A stretch of DNA of 64,000 nucleotides from Streptomyces sp. TLI_171 (lineage in GTDB: Bacteria > Actinomycetota > Actinomycetes > Streptomycetales > Streptomycetaceae). The notes under the pieces are model-generated. The model made no database searches, had not been told where the DNA came from, and saw only the letters and a list, made by a program, of their open reading frames with translations. The translations under genes were made by a program, and so were the position numbers. The stretch spans positions 3,596,001 to 3,660,000 of the forward strand of contig NZ_RAPS01000001.1 in NCBI RefSeq assembly GCF_003610255.1, written 5' to 3'. Below are positions 36,616 through 45,255 of this stretch, one piece after another (within the stretch, counting starts at the first letter, position 1; every line of letters begins with the position of its first letter).

Positions 36616-36645
36616 GGAGCCGCCGGGGTGCGTCCCGGCGGCTCC
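36616..36645. terminator. Bidirectional terminator
   Basis: A perfect 12-bp stem (GGAGCCGCCGGG at 36616-36627, complement at 36634-36645) with a 6-base loop lies between the M24 peptidase and the convergent LysR gene. Confidence 0.8.
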
Positions 36646-36671
36646 GTCATGCCTGGGCTCCGTCATGCCTG
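36640..36671. repeat. 16-bp tandem duplication at the lysR 3' end
   Basis: GGCTCCGTCATGCCTG occurs twice in direct succession (36640-36655 and 36656-36671). The second copy contains the LysR stop codon, so the last codons and stop have been copied. Confidence 0.8.
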
Positions 36672-37541
36672 GGCGTGGAAGGCGCGGCGGAGCTCGGAGA
36701 GCAGCGCGCGCAGGGCCGGCGGCGGGCCGGGCCGGTTGACCAGGGCCAGCAGGGCGGGGGTGGTCAGGTCGGTGACGGCGACCGGGGTGAGCGCCGGGAA
36801 CGCCTGCGCCATCGACCGGCTGAGCACGGCCACGCCGAGGCCGCGGACCGCCAGGTCGGCGATGGCGGAGGCCGCTGAGGCCTGCAGGGCGATCCGCGGG
36901 GTGAGCCCGCGGGCGGCGCAGCCGCCGTCCAGGACGGCGCGCAGGCCGGTGCCGGGCGGCATGCAGATCAGCGGGTGGGCGAGCAGTTCGGCCAGCGTGG
37001 TGCCGGCGGTGTCCAGCGGGTGGCCCGGCGGGACGGCGGCGACCAGGGGTTCGCCGATCAGGGTGTGGGCGTCCAGGCCGTCGGGGGTGGTGGCGGCGCA
37101 GCCGATCAGCGCGAGGTCGAGGGCGCCCGTCCGGACGGCCTCGGTGAGCTGCTCGGAGTCGTCCTCCAGCAGGGCGAGTTCGACGCCGGGGTGGGCGCGG
37201 TGGAAGGCGGCCAGGCCGTCGAACAGCGGGGTGAGGGTGCAGCCGGCGACCATGCCGAGGCGGAGGCTGCCGCGGATCAGGTCGGTGACCTCGCCGACCG
37301 CCTGCCCGACGGCGCGGGCCGCCGCCAGGGTCTGCCGGGCGTGCTCCAGCGCGGCCTTGCCCGCCACGGTGAGCGTGACGGTGCGGGCCGAGCGGTCGAA
37401 CAGCTCGGCGCCGAGTTCGCGCTCCAGCTGCCGGACCTGGGCGCTCACCCCGGACTGGCTGATGTGCACCCGCTCGGCGGCCCGGGTGAAGTTGCGCTCC
37501 TCGGCGACGGCGACGAAGTACTCCAGCTGCCTCAGCTCCAT
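36663..37541 (-). CDS. LysR-family transcriptional regulator
   Basis: A 292-aa LTTR: N-terminal winged helix (MELRQLEYFVAVAEERNFTRAAERVHISQSGVSAQ in pattern) and a substrate-binding domain from about residue 90 (RGSLRLGMVAGC..., LDLALIG). It is divergent from the SnoaL-like gene, with 113 bp between starts, so that gene is the likely target. ATG 37541 is the family-typical start. Confidence 0.9.
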   Translation of the reverse strand: MELRQLEYFVAVAEERNFTRAAERVHISQSGVSAQVRQLERELGAELFDRSARTVTLTVAGKAALEHARQTLAAARAVGQAVGEVTDLIRGSLRLGMVAGCTLTPLFDGLAAFHRAHPGVELALLEDDSEQLTEAVRTGALDLALIGCAATTPDGLDAHTLIGEPLVAAVPPGHPLDTAGTTLAELLAHPLICMPPGTGLRAVLDGGCAARGLTPRIALQASAASAIADLAVRGLGVAVLSRSMAQAFPALTPVAVTDLTTPALLALVNRPGPPPALRALLSELRRAFHAQA

Positions 37542-37654
37542 GAGTCCTGATTCTAGCTTCGAGCAGAACCAGCTGTTGGACTTCTGATCGGCCGGGCGGG
37601 AGGCTGGAAGCACCGAGAACGACGAACCGAGAACGACGGACCGTGGAGGTCGGG

Positions 37655-38023
37655 ATGAGCGAGTACGAGAAGGCGATGCGGCCCGAGGACCTGACCCGGC
37701 TGTTCGTGGAGCGCTCCAACGCCGGCGACGCCGCGGGGGTGGCCGAGCTGTACGAGGAGAACGCCGTGATGGCCTACCCGCCGGGGCGGTTGACGGTCGG
37801 CCGGGCCGCGATCCGGGAGCTGTGGGAGCAGGTGCTGGCGCACCGCCCGCAGTTCACCCCGGAGCCGCCGCTGCCCACCCTGGCCGCCGACGGCGTCGCG
37901 CTGACCGCCACCCCGCCGAAGGACGGCGCGGGCGCCCGCGCCCAGGTGGTGCGGCAGCAGCCGGACGGCAGCTGGCTGCGGCTGCTCGACCAGCCGGAGT
38001 TCCAGCGCCCGGACGCCGCCTGA
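37655..38023 (+). CDS. SnoaL/NTF2-like protein
   Basis: A 122-aa protein of the NTF2 fold: helix LTRLFVERSNAGDAAGVAELYEENAVMAYP followed by GRAAIRELWEQVLAHRP and beta strands. Members are small hydrolases, isomerases or binding proteins; no catalytic assignment is possible here. GGAGG lies 5 bp before ATG 37655. It is probably controlled by the divergent LysR protein. Confidence 0.82.
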   Translation: MSEYEKAMRPEDLTRLFVERSNAGDAAGVAELYEENAVMAYPPGRLTVGRAAIRELWEQVLAHRPQFTPEPPLPTLAADGVALTATPPKDGAGARAQVVRQQPDGSWLRLLDQPEFQRPDAA

Positions 38024-38212
38024 CGGCCGATCAGTCCCGGGCGGCCGCGTTCGGGTGCGCCGGTCGATGCTGGGGTCGACCGGCGCCGGCCGGCCCACCG
38101 GCCGGGGTGGCGTTCGGCGAGCAGCACGGCGTCCGCCCTGCCCTTGCTGTGGGCCTCGCCTGGCCGGGCGCGGATGCTGGACGAGCCGGCGGCGGCGAGG
38201 AGTGACCGGCCG

Positions 38213-39145
38213 TCAGCGGGTGCGGCGGCGGTAGTCGGCCGGGGTGGTGGCCAGGGTGCGGGCGAAGGCCCGGCGCATCGCCTCGGCGGAGCCGTAGCCG
38301 CAGGCCCGGGCGATCTGCTCGACGCCGTCGCGGGTGTCCTCCAGGCGGCGGCGGGCCGCCTCCAGGCGGGCGCTGGCCACGTAGCGGCCCGGGGTGACGC
38401 CGACGTCCGCGGCGAACACCCGGGCGAACTGACGGGGCGACAGCGCCGCCCGGCGGGCCAGCGACTCCACCGACAGGTCGTCCTCCGGGTGCTCGGTGAT
38501 CCAGCGCTGCACCTCGCGCACCGGGTCCCGCTCGGCGAGCTGCGCCGACAGCTGGGCCGAGAACTGCGCCTGCCCGCCCGGCCGGCGCAGGAACACCACC
38601 AGGCTGCGGGCGATCGCCAGCGCGACCTCCCGGCCGTGGTCCTCCTCCACCAGGGCCAGCGCCAGGTCGATCCCCGAGGTGATGCCCGCCGAGGACCAGA
38701 ACGGCCCGTCCCGGACCCAGATCGGCTCCGGATCCACCGTCAGCTCCGGGTGGCGGGCGGCGAGCGTCGCACTGTGGCGCCAGTGCGTGGTCACCCGGCG
38801 GCCCGCCAGCAGGCCCGCCTCGGCCAGCAGGAAGGTGCCCGTGCACACCGACACGATCCGCTCCGCGCCCCCCGCCAGCTCCGCGATCCGGGCCGGCAGC
38901 CCCGACCCGTACTGCCGCGCTCCGCTGCCGCCCGGCACCACCAGGGTGTGGGCCGGCCCGACCTGCGCCAGGTCCGCGTCCGGCAGCAGGGTCAGGCCGC
39001 TGGTGGTGCGCACCGGCAGCCCGCCGGGCGAGGCGGTGGTCAGCGCGTAGGCCGCACCGGCGCCGTCGAACACCTCGACCGGGCCGGTGACGTCCAGGCT
39101 CTGCACGCCGTCGAAGAGCACCATCAGCACGCTGCGGGTCTGCAT
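38213..39145 (-). CDS. GlxA-type AraC-family regulator
   Basis: A 310-aa regulator that joins a DJ-1/PfpI-like N-terminal domain (residues about 1-185, with VSVCTGTFLLAEAG as the nucleophile-elbow region) to a C-terminal AraC double helix-turn-helix (LSVESLARRAALSPRQFARVF..., IARACGYGSAEAMRRAF). The N-terminal domain probably binds a ligand rather than acting as an enzyme. ATG 39145 removes a non-conserved N-terminal extension. Target genes are unknown. Confidence 0.88.
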   Translation of the reverse strand: MQTRSVLMVLFDGVQSLDVTGPVEVFDGAGAAYALTTASPGGLPVRTTSGLTLLPDADLAQVGPAHTLVVPGGSGARQYGSGLPARIAELAGGAERIVSVCTGTFLLAEAGLLAGRRVTTHWRHSATLAARHPELTVDPEPIWVRDGPFWSSAGITSGIDLALALVEEDHGREVALAIARSLVVFLRRPGGQAQFSAQLSAQLAERDPVREVQRWITEHPEDDLSVESLARRAALSPRQFARVFAADVGVTPGRYVASARLEAARRRLEDTRDGVEQIARACGYGSAEAMRRAFARTLATTPADYRRRTR

Positions 39146-39215
39146 GGTCCAAGGCTGGCGGGCGGACGCGGTGTCAGCAAGGACACGCACCCCACCTTTT
39201 CTGCCATCGGCTCCG

Positions 39216-39737
39216 TCAGAGCTGCTTGTAGTAGTACGTGGTGTGGGCGAGCACGCCGTCCGGGGTGGCGGCGTGGCCGGGGACGGTGCCGAACGCCGTC
39301 CAGCCGCCGGTGCGGTACAGGTGCTCGGCGGGGCTGCCGGTCTGGGTGTCGAGCAGCAGCAGGGTCGCGCCCGCGTCCCGGGCCGCCTGCTCGGCGACCG
39401 CCAGCAGCCGGCGGCCCAACCCGGCGCCGCGGGCGTCCCGGTGCACCAGCAGCTTCACCAGCTCGGCTCGGTGCGCGCCGTTCGGCTTGCCCTCGCGGAC
39501 CAGCGCGACCGTCCCCAGGGTGCGGCCGGCCTCGTCGTCCGCCGTCCAGAGCAGGCGGCTGCCGTCCGCGACCGACGGGCGCAGGGCCTCCCACCAGGCG
39601 GCGGCCTCGGCGTGGGTGGTGGCGGCCAGGAAGCCGACCGAGGCGCCACCGGCGACGGCGTCCAGCAGCAGGGCGGCGAGGGCGTCCCGGCGGGCGTCCA
39701 GCGCCTCGGCGGTGAGCAGGCGGATCTCGGCGGTCAC
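39216..39737 (-). CDS. GNAT-family N-acetyltransferase
   Basis: A 173-aa acetyltransferase. The acetyl-CoA loop is RDARGAGLGRRLL (motif A, Q/RxxGxG/A), and the C-terminal strand and helix include GATLLLLDTQTGSPAEHLYRTGGW. GTG 39737 overlaps the stop of the XRE-cupin gene (GTGA), so both are made from one message. The substrate is unknown. Confidence 0.87.
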   Translation of the reverse strand: MTAEIRLLTAEALDARRDALAALLLDAVAGGASVGFLAATTHAEAAAWWEALRPSVADGSRLLWTADDEAGRTLGTVALVREGKPNGAHRAELVKLLVHRDARGAGLGRRLLAVAEQAARDAGATLLLLDTQTGSPAEHLYRTGGWTAFGTVPGHAATPDGVLAHTTYYYKQL

Positions 39738-40297
39738 GGCAGCACCACGGCGATTAGGTAGCGGGCCGGGTCGGGCCCCGGGCAGTGGAACCCGGAGGTT
39801 CCGTGCAGGCGGAAGCGGAGGCTGTCCCCCGTGGCCAGGTGGTGCGCGCTGCCGTCCAGCGTCAACCGCAGCGTGCCGCCGAGCACCCACAGGTGCTGCT
39901 CCAGCCCCGGGACGGGCGGCGCCTGGTAGGCGATCTCCGCACCCGGCGGGAGGGTGCCCTCGACCAGTTCGGCCCGCAGGCCGGGATGCGGCGGAGAGAC
40001 CGAGCGCCGGACGAACCCCGTCGCCGGGTCCTGCCAGAGCGGCTGCTCCGCGGCCCGCAGCAGGCCGGGCGGCTCCGCCTCCACCTCCGCCAGCAGGCGC
40101 GACATGGTCCGCCCGTAGGCCGCGCACAGCCGCCCCAGCTGGGCGGCCGTCGGGCTGAGCTCGCCGCGCTCCAGGCGGGACAGGGTCGAGCGGCTGACCC
40201 CGCTGCGGCCGGCGAGGTCGTCCAGGGACCAGCCGTGCTCGGCGCGCAGCGCGGCGAGCCGGGCCGCGAGGCGGTGGTCGGTGTCCTCGGTTCTCAT
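39734..40297 (-). CDS. XRE-family regulator with cupin domain
   Basis: A 187-aa regulator: helix-turn-helix at residues about 12-65 (WSLDDLAGRSGVSRSTLSRLERGELSPT) and a C-terminal cupin (PPGAEIAYQAPPVPGLEQHLWVLGGTLRLTLDG). It probably controls its own operon with the overlapping acetyltransferase gene in response to a small ligand. It is divergent from the SURF1 gene. Confidence 0.88.
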   Translation of the reverse strand: MRTEDTDHRLAARLAALRAEHGWSLDDLAGRSGVSRSTLSRLERGELSPTAAQLGRLCAAYGRTMSRLLAEVEAEPPGLLRAAEQPLWQDPATGFVRRSVSPPHPGLRAELVEGTLPPGAEIAYQAPPVPGLEQHLWVLGGTLRLTLDGSAHHLATGDSLRFRLHGTSGFHCPGPDPARYLIAVVLP

Positions 40298-40384
40298 ATC
40301 CGGGAGGATATCTCACAACGGAGACGGGGTGCGCGGGGGCGACCCGCGCGGGATCGCGCTGTCAGGACTGGTTACCGTGGTGGG

Positions 40385-41167
40385 GTGTACCGGTTCCTGC
40401 TCAGCCCGCGGTGGCTTGTCGGCTCGGTCGTCGCGGTGGCGGCGATCGTGGTGTGCCTGATGCTGGGCTCCTGGCAGCTGGGCCGGTTCGAGTCCCGGGT
40501 CTCGACGCACCAGGAGAACGGGAAGTCCGCCGCCGCTGCCGCCGGGGCGGAGGCCCGGCCCCTGGCCGCGGTGCTGCCGGACGCGGCGGCGAAGGTCGGG
40601 ACGGACACGGTCGGGCGGACGGTACGGGTCACCGGCGCGTACGACGCCTCGCACCAGTTGCTGGTGCCGAGCCGGACGGTGGACGGACGGCAGGGGTACT
40701 ACGTGCTGACGCCGCTGCTCACCGACGGCGGCCGGGCGGTGGCCGTGGTCCGCGGCTGGGCGGCGGGGCAGCCCGCGGCGGCGCCGGACGCGCCCGCCGG
40801 ACAGGTCAGCGTCACGGGCCGGCTGCAGGCCCCGGAGAACAGCGGCAGCGGCGGTGCGGTGGCGGGCGGCCTGCCCGCGGGGCAGCTGGGCACGATCAGC
40901 CCGGCGACGCTGGTGAACGTGCTGCCGTACCCGGTGTACGACGGGTGGCTGGCGGCGGACGACGTCCCGGCAGGGCTGACGGCGGTGCCGACGGTGCAGC
41001 CGCAGGGCGGCGACGGCCTGAGTCTGCGGGCGTTCCAGAACCTCGGCTACACGCTGGAGTGGTTCGTCTTCGCGGGCTTCGTGGTGTTCATGTGGTTCCG
41101 GCTGGTGCGCCGCGAGGCGGAGGCCGCCCAGGACCGGGCCCTCGGGCTGGACCCGGTCCTGGACTGA
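40385..41167 (+). CDS. SURF1-family cytochrome oxidase assembly protein
   Basis: A 260-aa protein with one membrane helix at each end (residues about 8-28 and 220-240) and an outside domain between, the SURF1 topology. Family patterns LGSWQLGR after the first helix, RGWAAG and NLGYTLEWFVFAG at the second helix are clear. It helps haem insertion or assembly of the aa3-type oxidase. GTG 40385 is the only suitable start. Confidence 0.88.
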   Translation: MYRFLLSPRWLVGSVVAVAAIVVCLMLGSWQLGRFESRVSTHQENGKSAAAAAGAEARPLAAVLPDAAAKVGTDTVGRTVRVTGAYDASHQLLVPSRTVDGRQGYYVLTPLLTDGGRAVAVVRGWAAGQPAAAPDAPAGQVSVTGRLQAPENSGSGGAVAGGLPAGQLGTISPATLVNVLPYPVYDGWLAADDVPAGLTAVPTVQPQGGDGLSLRAFQNLGYTLEWFVFAGFVVFMWFRLVRREAEAAQDRALGLDPVLD

Positions 41168-41174
41168 CGCCCCG

Positions 41175-41726
41175 TCAGCGGTTCGAGACGCTCGGCGACG
41201 GGCCGGCCGAGGGCTTCCCGCTCGGCGGGGCGGAGGCCGTGCCGACCGCGCTCGGGCTGCCGCACGGCACCGGCGGCGCCGCGGCGGCCGGGGTGCCGGC
41301 CGTCGGCGACGGCGTGCCGGTGAGCAGGAGTGCGCCCGGGGTCGGGCAGCCGTCGCCGAAGCTGCCGAAGCCGGGCACGGGCGACGGGTTGCCGCAGTCG
41401 TCGACGTAGTCGTCGCTGCGGGTCGAGCCGCTGGTGCGGTGGTGGTAGTGGTGCACCACGGTGGTGCCGCCGCTGCCGCTGTAGTGCGAGGTGCTGGAGC
41501 CGTGCGAGGTGCTGCCGGAGCTCTTGGAGCTCTTCGACCCGCTGCTGGAGCCCTTCGAACTGCGGCTGCCGCTCTTGCCCTTGGCGAGCACGGTCAGCCC
41601 GGTGTCGTCGTTCGGCGCGCCGGCGGCCTGGACGCAGTCGTGGCTGTCGTCGTTCGAGGAGCAGCCCGCGGCGGTCAGCAGTACGGCGCAGACCGCGGCG
41701 GCGGCCAGCACGGCGCGTCCACCCAT
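41175..41726 (-). CDS. Putative lipoprotein with Ser/Gly- and Pro-rich repeats
   Basis: A 183-aa secreted lipoprotein: signal peptide with lipobox LTAAGC, then a short DCVQAAGAPNDDTG segment that resembles other Streptomyces lipoproteins. A long Ser/Lys/Gly-rich stretch with a His-rich patch (VVHHYHHRT) and a Pro/Ala/Gly tail follow. Four Cys outside the lipobox could form disulfides. It has no known catalytic domain. It converges with SURF1, 7 bp apart. Confidence 0.75.
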   Translation of the reverse strand: MGGRAVLAAAAVCAVLLTAAGCSSNDDSHDCVQAAGAPNDDTGLTVLAKGKSGSRSSKGSSSGSKSSKSSGSTSHGSSTSHYSGSGGTTVVHHYHHRTSGSTRSDDYVDDCGNPSPVPGFGSFGDGCPTPGALLLTGTPSPTAGTPAAAAPPVPCGSPSAVGTASAPPSGKPSAGPSPSVSNR

Positions 41727-41757
41727 CAGTTGTCCCCCCTGTCGGCCGGTCTGCCGG

Positions 41758-43581
41758 TCACCGGACGGTGCCGGGTGCCAGGTGGCGCCGGACGAAGTCG
41801 ATCTCCAAGCGGAGCTGTTTGATCCGCTCGTCGACGACCAGCGAACCGTGCCCGGCATCGTAGCGGTAGACCTCGTGGACCTTGCCGAGTTCCTCCAGCC
41901 GCCGGACGTAGTTGTCGATCTGCCGGATCGGGCAGCGCGGGTCGTTGACGCCGGCCGAGATGTAGACCGGGGCCTTGACCTGCTCGACGTACGACAGCGG
42001 CGAGGAGGCGTGCCAGCGGTCCGGGACCTCCTCGGGGGTGCCGCCGAACAGCGTGCGGTCGAGGGACTTCAGCGCCTCCATCTCGTCGGCGTACGCGGTG
42101 AGGTAGTCGGCGACGGGGACGGCGGCCAGGCCGAGCGTCCACCGGTCGGGCTGGGTGCCGAGGCCGAGCAGGGTGAGGTAGCCGCCCCAGGAGCCGCCGG
42201 AGAGGACCAGGCGGTCCGGGTCGGCGAGGCCGGAGGAGACCGCCCAGTCGCGGACGGCGCCGATGTCCTCCAGTTCGATCAACCCGACGCGTTCGGTGAG
42301 GGCGTCGGTCCAGGCCTGCCCGTAGCCGGTGGAGCCGCGGTAGTTGACCCGGACGACCGCGAAGCCGTGGTCGAGCCAGGCCGCGGGGCCGGCCGCGAAG
42401 GAGTCGCTGTCGTGGTGGGTGGGGCCGCCGTGCACCTCGAAGACGGTGGGGTGCGGGCCGTCGCCGGCGGGCCGCTGGACCAGGGCGTGCACCCGGCCGC
42501 CGGGGCCGTCCACCCAGACGTCCTCGACCGGGATCGAGCCGGGGGGGACCGGGCCGGGGGCGCGCAGCACCACCGCGCCGGAGGTGGAGCGCACCGCGGA
42601 GGGCTCGGCGGCGGAGGACCAGAGGAACTCCACGGTGCCGTCGGGGCGGGCGGTGGCGCCGGAGACAGTGCCGCGCGGGGTGTCCAGGCGGGTCAGTTCG
42701 CCGCTGCCGAGGTCGTAGGAGAACAGCTCGGAGCGGGCCTCGTACTCGTGCTCGATCAGCAGGGTGCGGGCGTCCGGCCGCCACTGCGCGGACAGGTCGC
42801 CGGGGAACGCGCGGCCCTGCTCGTCTCGCAGGCCGAGTTCGGTCTCGGTCCCGGTGGCGACGTCCCAGAGCATCGGCTCCCAGCGGCCGCGGCGCTGGTG
42901 GGCGACCAACAGCCGGGTGTCGCCGGCGGCGGGCGCGAAGCCCAGGCAGGCCACGCCGCGGGGTTCGGCGCGGCCGGTGACCTCGTCGAGTTCGGCGAGG
43001 GTGGAGCCGTCCGCGAGGTCCAGCACCCGGATCGCGGAGTGCATGGCGTCGCCGTGCTCGGTGTGGTCGACGGCCAGCAGGGAGCTGTCGTACGAGAGGT
43101 CGCCGACGCCGCCGTACTCGGCGTGCCGGTAGACCACCTCGGGCTCGGCGGCGCCGGGGCGGCGCAGGTACAGGGTGGTGCCCTCGTCGTCGGTGGAGGT
43201 GCCGACCACCACGGTGCCGTCGCGGCCGAGCGCCAGGCCCGCCGAGTAGGCGGCGGGAACGCCGGGGACGGCCTCCTGGTCGGGGCCGCCGGCGAAGGGC
43301 TGGCGGCGCCAGACGCCGAACTCGTCGCCGTCGGTGTCGTCGAACCACCAGATGAACTCGCCGTCGGGGCTGAGTTCGGCGTCCGTGGTGCCGTTGGGGC
43401 GGTCGGTGACCCGGCGGTGCTCGTCGGTGGCGCGGTCCCACGCGTACACCTCGTAGGTGCCGGTCGTGTTGGACACGTACAGCGCCCGGTCGGGTGCCTC
43501 GTCCGCCCAGTCGGGCAGCGAGACCCGCGCCGCCCGGAACCGCTGCTCCCACGCCGGAACGGCGTTCGTCTGCTCGTTCAT
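41758..43581 (-). CDS. S9-family prolyl oligopeptidase-like enzyme
   Basis: A 607-aa serine peptidase with an N-terminal beta-propeller (about residues 20-330; LYVSNTTGTYEVYAWDRAT, AELSPDGEFIWWF blades) and a C-terminal alpha/beta hydrolase domain. The nucleophile is in GGSWGG, the acid in GVNDPRCP and the histidine in AGHGSLV. There is no signal peptide, so it probably works in the cytoplasm on short peptides or acylated peptides. ATG 43581 has GGATGAG upstream. It is divergent from the DUF6197-like gene. Confidence 0.9.
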   Translation of the reverse strand: MNEQTNAVPAWEQRFRAARVSLPDWADEAPDRALYVSNTTGTYEVYAWDRATDEHRRVTDRPNGTTDAELSPDGEFIWWFDDTDGDEFGVWRRQPFAGGPDQEAVPGVPAAYSAGLALGRDGTVVVGTSTDDEGTTLYLRRPGAAEPEVVYRHAEYGGVGDLSYDSSLLAVDHTEHGDAMHSAIRVLDLADGSTLAELDEVTGRAEPRGVACLGFAPAAGDTRLLVAHQRRGRWEPMLWDVATGTETELGLRDEQGRAFPGDLSAQWRPDARTLLIEHEYEARSELFSYDLGSGELTRLDTPRGTVSGATARPDGTVEFLWSSAAEPSAVRSTSGAVVLRAPGPVPPGSIPVEDVWVDGPGGRVHALVQRPAGDGPHPTVFEVHGGPTHHDSDSFAAGPAAWLDHGFAVVRVNYRGSTGYGQAWTDALTERVGLIELEDIGAVRDWAVSSGLADPDRLVLSGGSWGGYLTLLGLGTQPDRWTLGLAAVPVADYLTAYADEMEALKSLDRTLFGGTPEEVPDRWHASSPLSYVEQVKAPVYISAGVNDPRCPIRQIDNYVRRLEELGKVHEVYRYDAGHGSLVVDERIKQLRLEIDFVRRHLAPGTVR

Positions 43582-43722
43582 GGACTCATCCAACCCGATG
43601 CCGGGGGTGATCGGAACGGCGCCGTCGAATGGTGCGGGCACGGAGCAGATGCGGTGCGGCTCCTGACGGACTATCAACGGTAGCGGTACAAATACGGACA
43701 TAACCACCGGAGGAGTCCCACC

Positions 43723-44271
43723 GTGCCCATCCCCGCGCCCCCCTTCGACCGCCTCGACCTCCACGATCTCGCCCAGGAACTCGGCCTGGTCGAGGAGATC
43801 GAGCAGTACCTGGCGGGCCTGCCCGCGCCCGGGCCGACCCCGCCGCCCGCCGCCGCCGGCAACCCGTACGGCTCGGTGCGCCGGGCCTGGAACCACGGCC
43901 ACCCGCTGCCCCGCCGCTCGCTGCTGGACCGGCTCGCCCACCGACCGGCCCGGCCGGCGGCGGTCAGCGTCGCCGGGCACCTGGGGCTGACCTCGCGCTA
44001 CCTGGCCGAGGCGGGCTGGATCCAGGGCGCGATGTGGGACGGGGCCGGCCGGGTCTGCCTGCTCGGCGCGCAGACCGCCGTCCTCGCGCACGGCTACGGC
44101 ACCGTGCACACGGTGCGCCGGGCCCGCGCCCAGGTGATGGAGGTGCTGCACGCCACCGGGCGGCCGGTCCCGTCCCCGGACGTGTGGAACGACCACCCGG
44201 GGCGGCGGCAGTCCGACGTGCACGCGCTGCTGGAGAGCGCCCGGGCGCGCGCCCTCTCGCTGGGCATCTGA
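43723..44271 (+). CDS. DUF6197-like protein
   Basis: A 182-aa cytoplasmic protein from GTG 43723, with GGAGGAG 8 bp upstream. A Pro-rich first third is followed by a helical domain (VAGHLGLTSRYLAEAGWIQGAMWDGAGRVCLLGAQTAVLA) of the kind annotated as DUF6197 in actinobacteria, and DVWNDHPGRRQSDVHALLESA near the end. No biochemical role is known to me. The family match is from memory of its pattern. Confidence 0.7.
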   Translation: MPIPAPPFDRLDLHDLAQELGLVEEIEQYLAGLPAPGPTPPPAAAGNPYGSVRRAWNHGHPLPRRSLLDRLAHRPARPAAVSVAGHLGLTSRYLAEAGWIQGAMWDGAGRVCLLGAQTAVLAHGYGTVHTVRRARAQVMEVLHATGRPVPSPDVWNDHPGRRQSDVHALLESARARALSLGI

Positions 44272-44306
44272 ACGGGCCCCGGGCCTTGACGGGGCGTGAC
44301 GGAGCG

Positions 44307-45122
44307 TCAGACCCGGGCGGGGACGGCCAGCCGGGCCAGCCGCTCGGCGGTGGCCGAGCCGGGCTCGGCGGTGTAGACGACCAGGTGCAGCCCGGGCTCG
44401 CCGGGCGGGGCGAGGGTCTCGTAGCCGAGGTCGAGGTCGCCGACCAGCGGGTGCCGCAGCAGCTTGCGCCCGTGGCTCTTCTCCTGCACCCCGTGCCGGG
44501 CCCACAGTTCGGCGAACAGCGGGCTGCCGGCCGTCAGTTCGGCGACCAGTGCGGCCAGCTCCGGGTCGTCGGGGTGGCGGGCGGCGTCCAGCCGCAGGAA
44601 CGCGGCGGTCTCCGCCGCCACCCGCTCGTACTCCGGGTACAGGCTGCGCCCGGCCTCGGTCAGGAAGGCGTGCCGGGCGGTGTTGCGTCCGGCCGGCGGC
44701 AGCGCGGAGAACCCGACGACGGCGTCGCCCAGCGCGTTCCAGGCCAGCACGTCCATGCACCGGCCGAGCACGAAGGCCGGCGAGTCCAGGGCGTCCAGCA
44801 CCAGTCGCAGGCCGGGCCGGACCTGCGTCGGGGTGCGGCGGGGCGCCCCGCGCGGCGGGCGGGCCAGGTCGTGCAGGTGGCGGCGCTCGGTGGCGTCCAG
44901 CCGCAGCACCCGGGCCACCGCGTCCAGCACCTCCGCGGAGACGCCGTCGCCCCGGCCCTGTTCGAGCCGCACGTAGTAGTCGACGCTGACCCCGGCCAGC
45001 TGCGCGACCTCCTCGCGCCGCAGCCCCGGCACCCGGCGGCGCCGCCCGTGCTCGGGCAGTCCGACGTCGGAGGGCTGCACCCGGCCCCGGCGCAGCCGCA
45101 GGAACTCCCCCAGTTCGCTCAT
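44307..45122 (-). CDS. XRE regulator with MmyB-like ligand domain
   Basis: A 271-aa regulator: helix-turn-helix (RRRRVPGLRREEVAQLAGVSVDYYVRLEQGRG) and a C-terminal MmyB/PAS-like domain (residues about 100-270, VLGRCMDVLAWNALGDAV..., HPLVGDLDLGYETL) thought to bind a small ligand. This pair of domains is common next to oxidoreductases; here it is divergent from an SDR gene, 133 bp away, with a 7-bp-arm palindrome at 45150-45166 between them. It probably represses that gene. Confidence 0.9.
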   Translation of the reverse strand: MSELGEFLRLRRGRVQPSDVGLPEHGRRRRVPGLRREEVAQLAGVSVDYYVRLEQGRGDGVSAEVLDAVARVLRLDATERRHLHDLARPPRGAPRRTPTQVRPGLRLVLDALDSPAFVLGRCMDVLAWNALGDAVVGFSALPPAGRNTARHAFLTEAGRSLYPEYERVAAETAAFLRLDAARHPDDPELAALVAELTAGSPLFAELWARHGVQEKSHGRKLLRHPLVGDLDLGYETLAPPGEPGLHLVVYTAEPGSATAERLARLAVPARV

Positions 45123-45149
45123 GACTCGACGATACGGGGGCCGTGACGG

Positions 45150-45166
45150 TGGGTCCCGCGGACCCA
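45150..45166. promoter_or_regulatory. Palindrome TGGGTCC-N3-GGACCCA
   Basis: A perfect 7-bp inverted repeat with a 3-bp spacer, between the divergent XRE-MmyB and SDR genes. It is a candidate operator for the XRE regulator. Confidence 0.45.
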
Positions 45167-45255
45167 GGAAAAGTTCAGCCCTGGGTGCGACCGCGGCCAC
45201 GCACCAGACTCGTCGGATGTCACGAGAGTGAAGAACGGACAGGAGAGCACCACCC

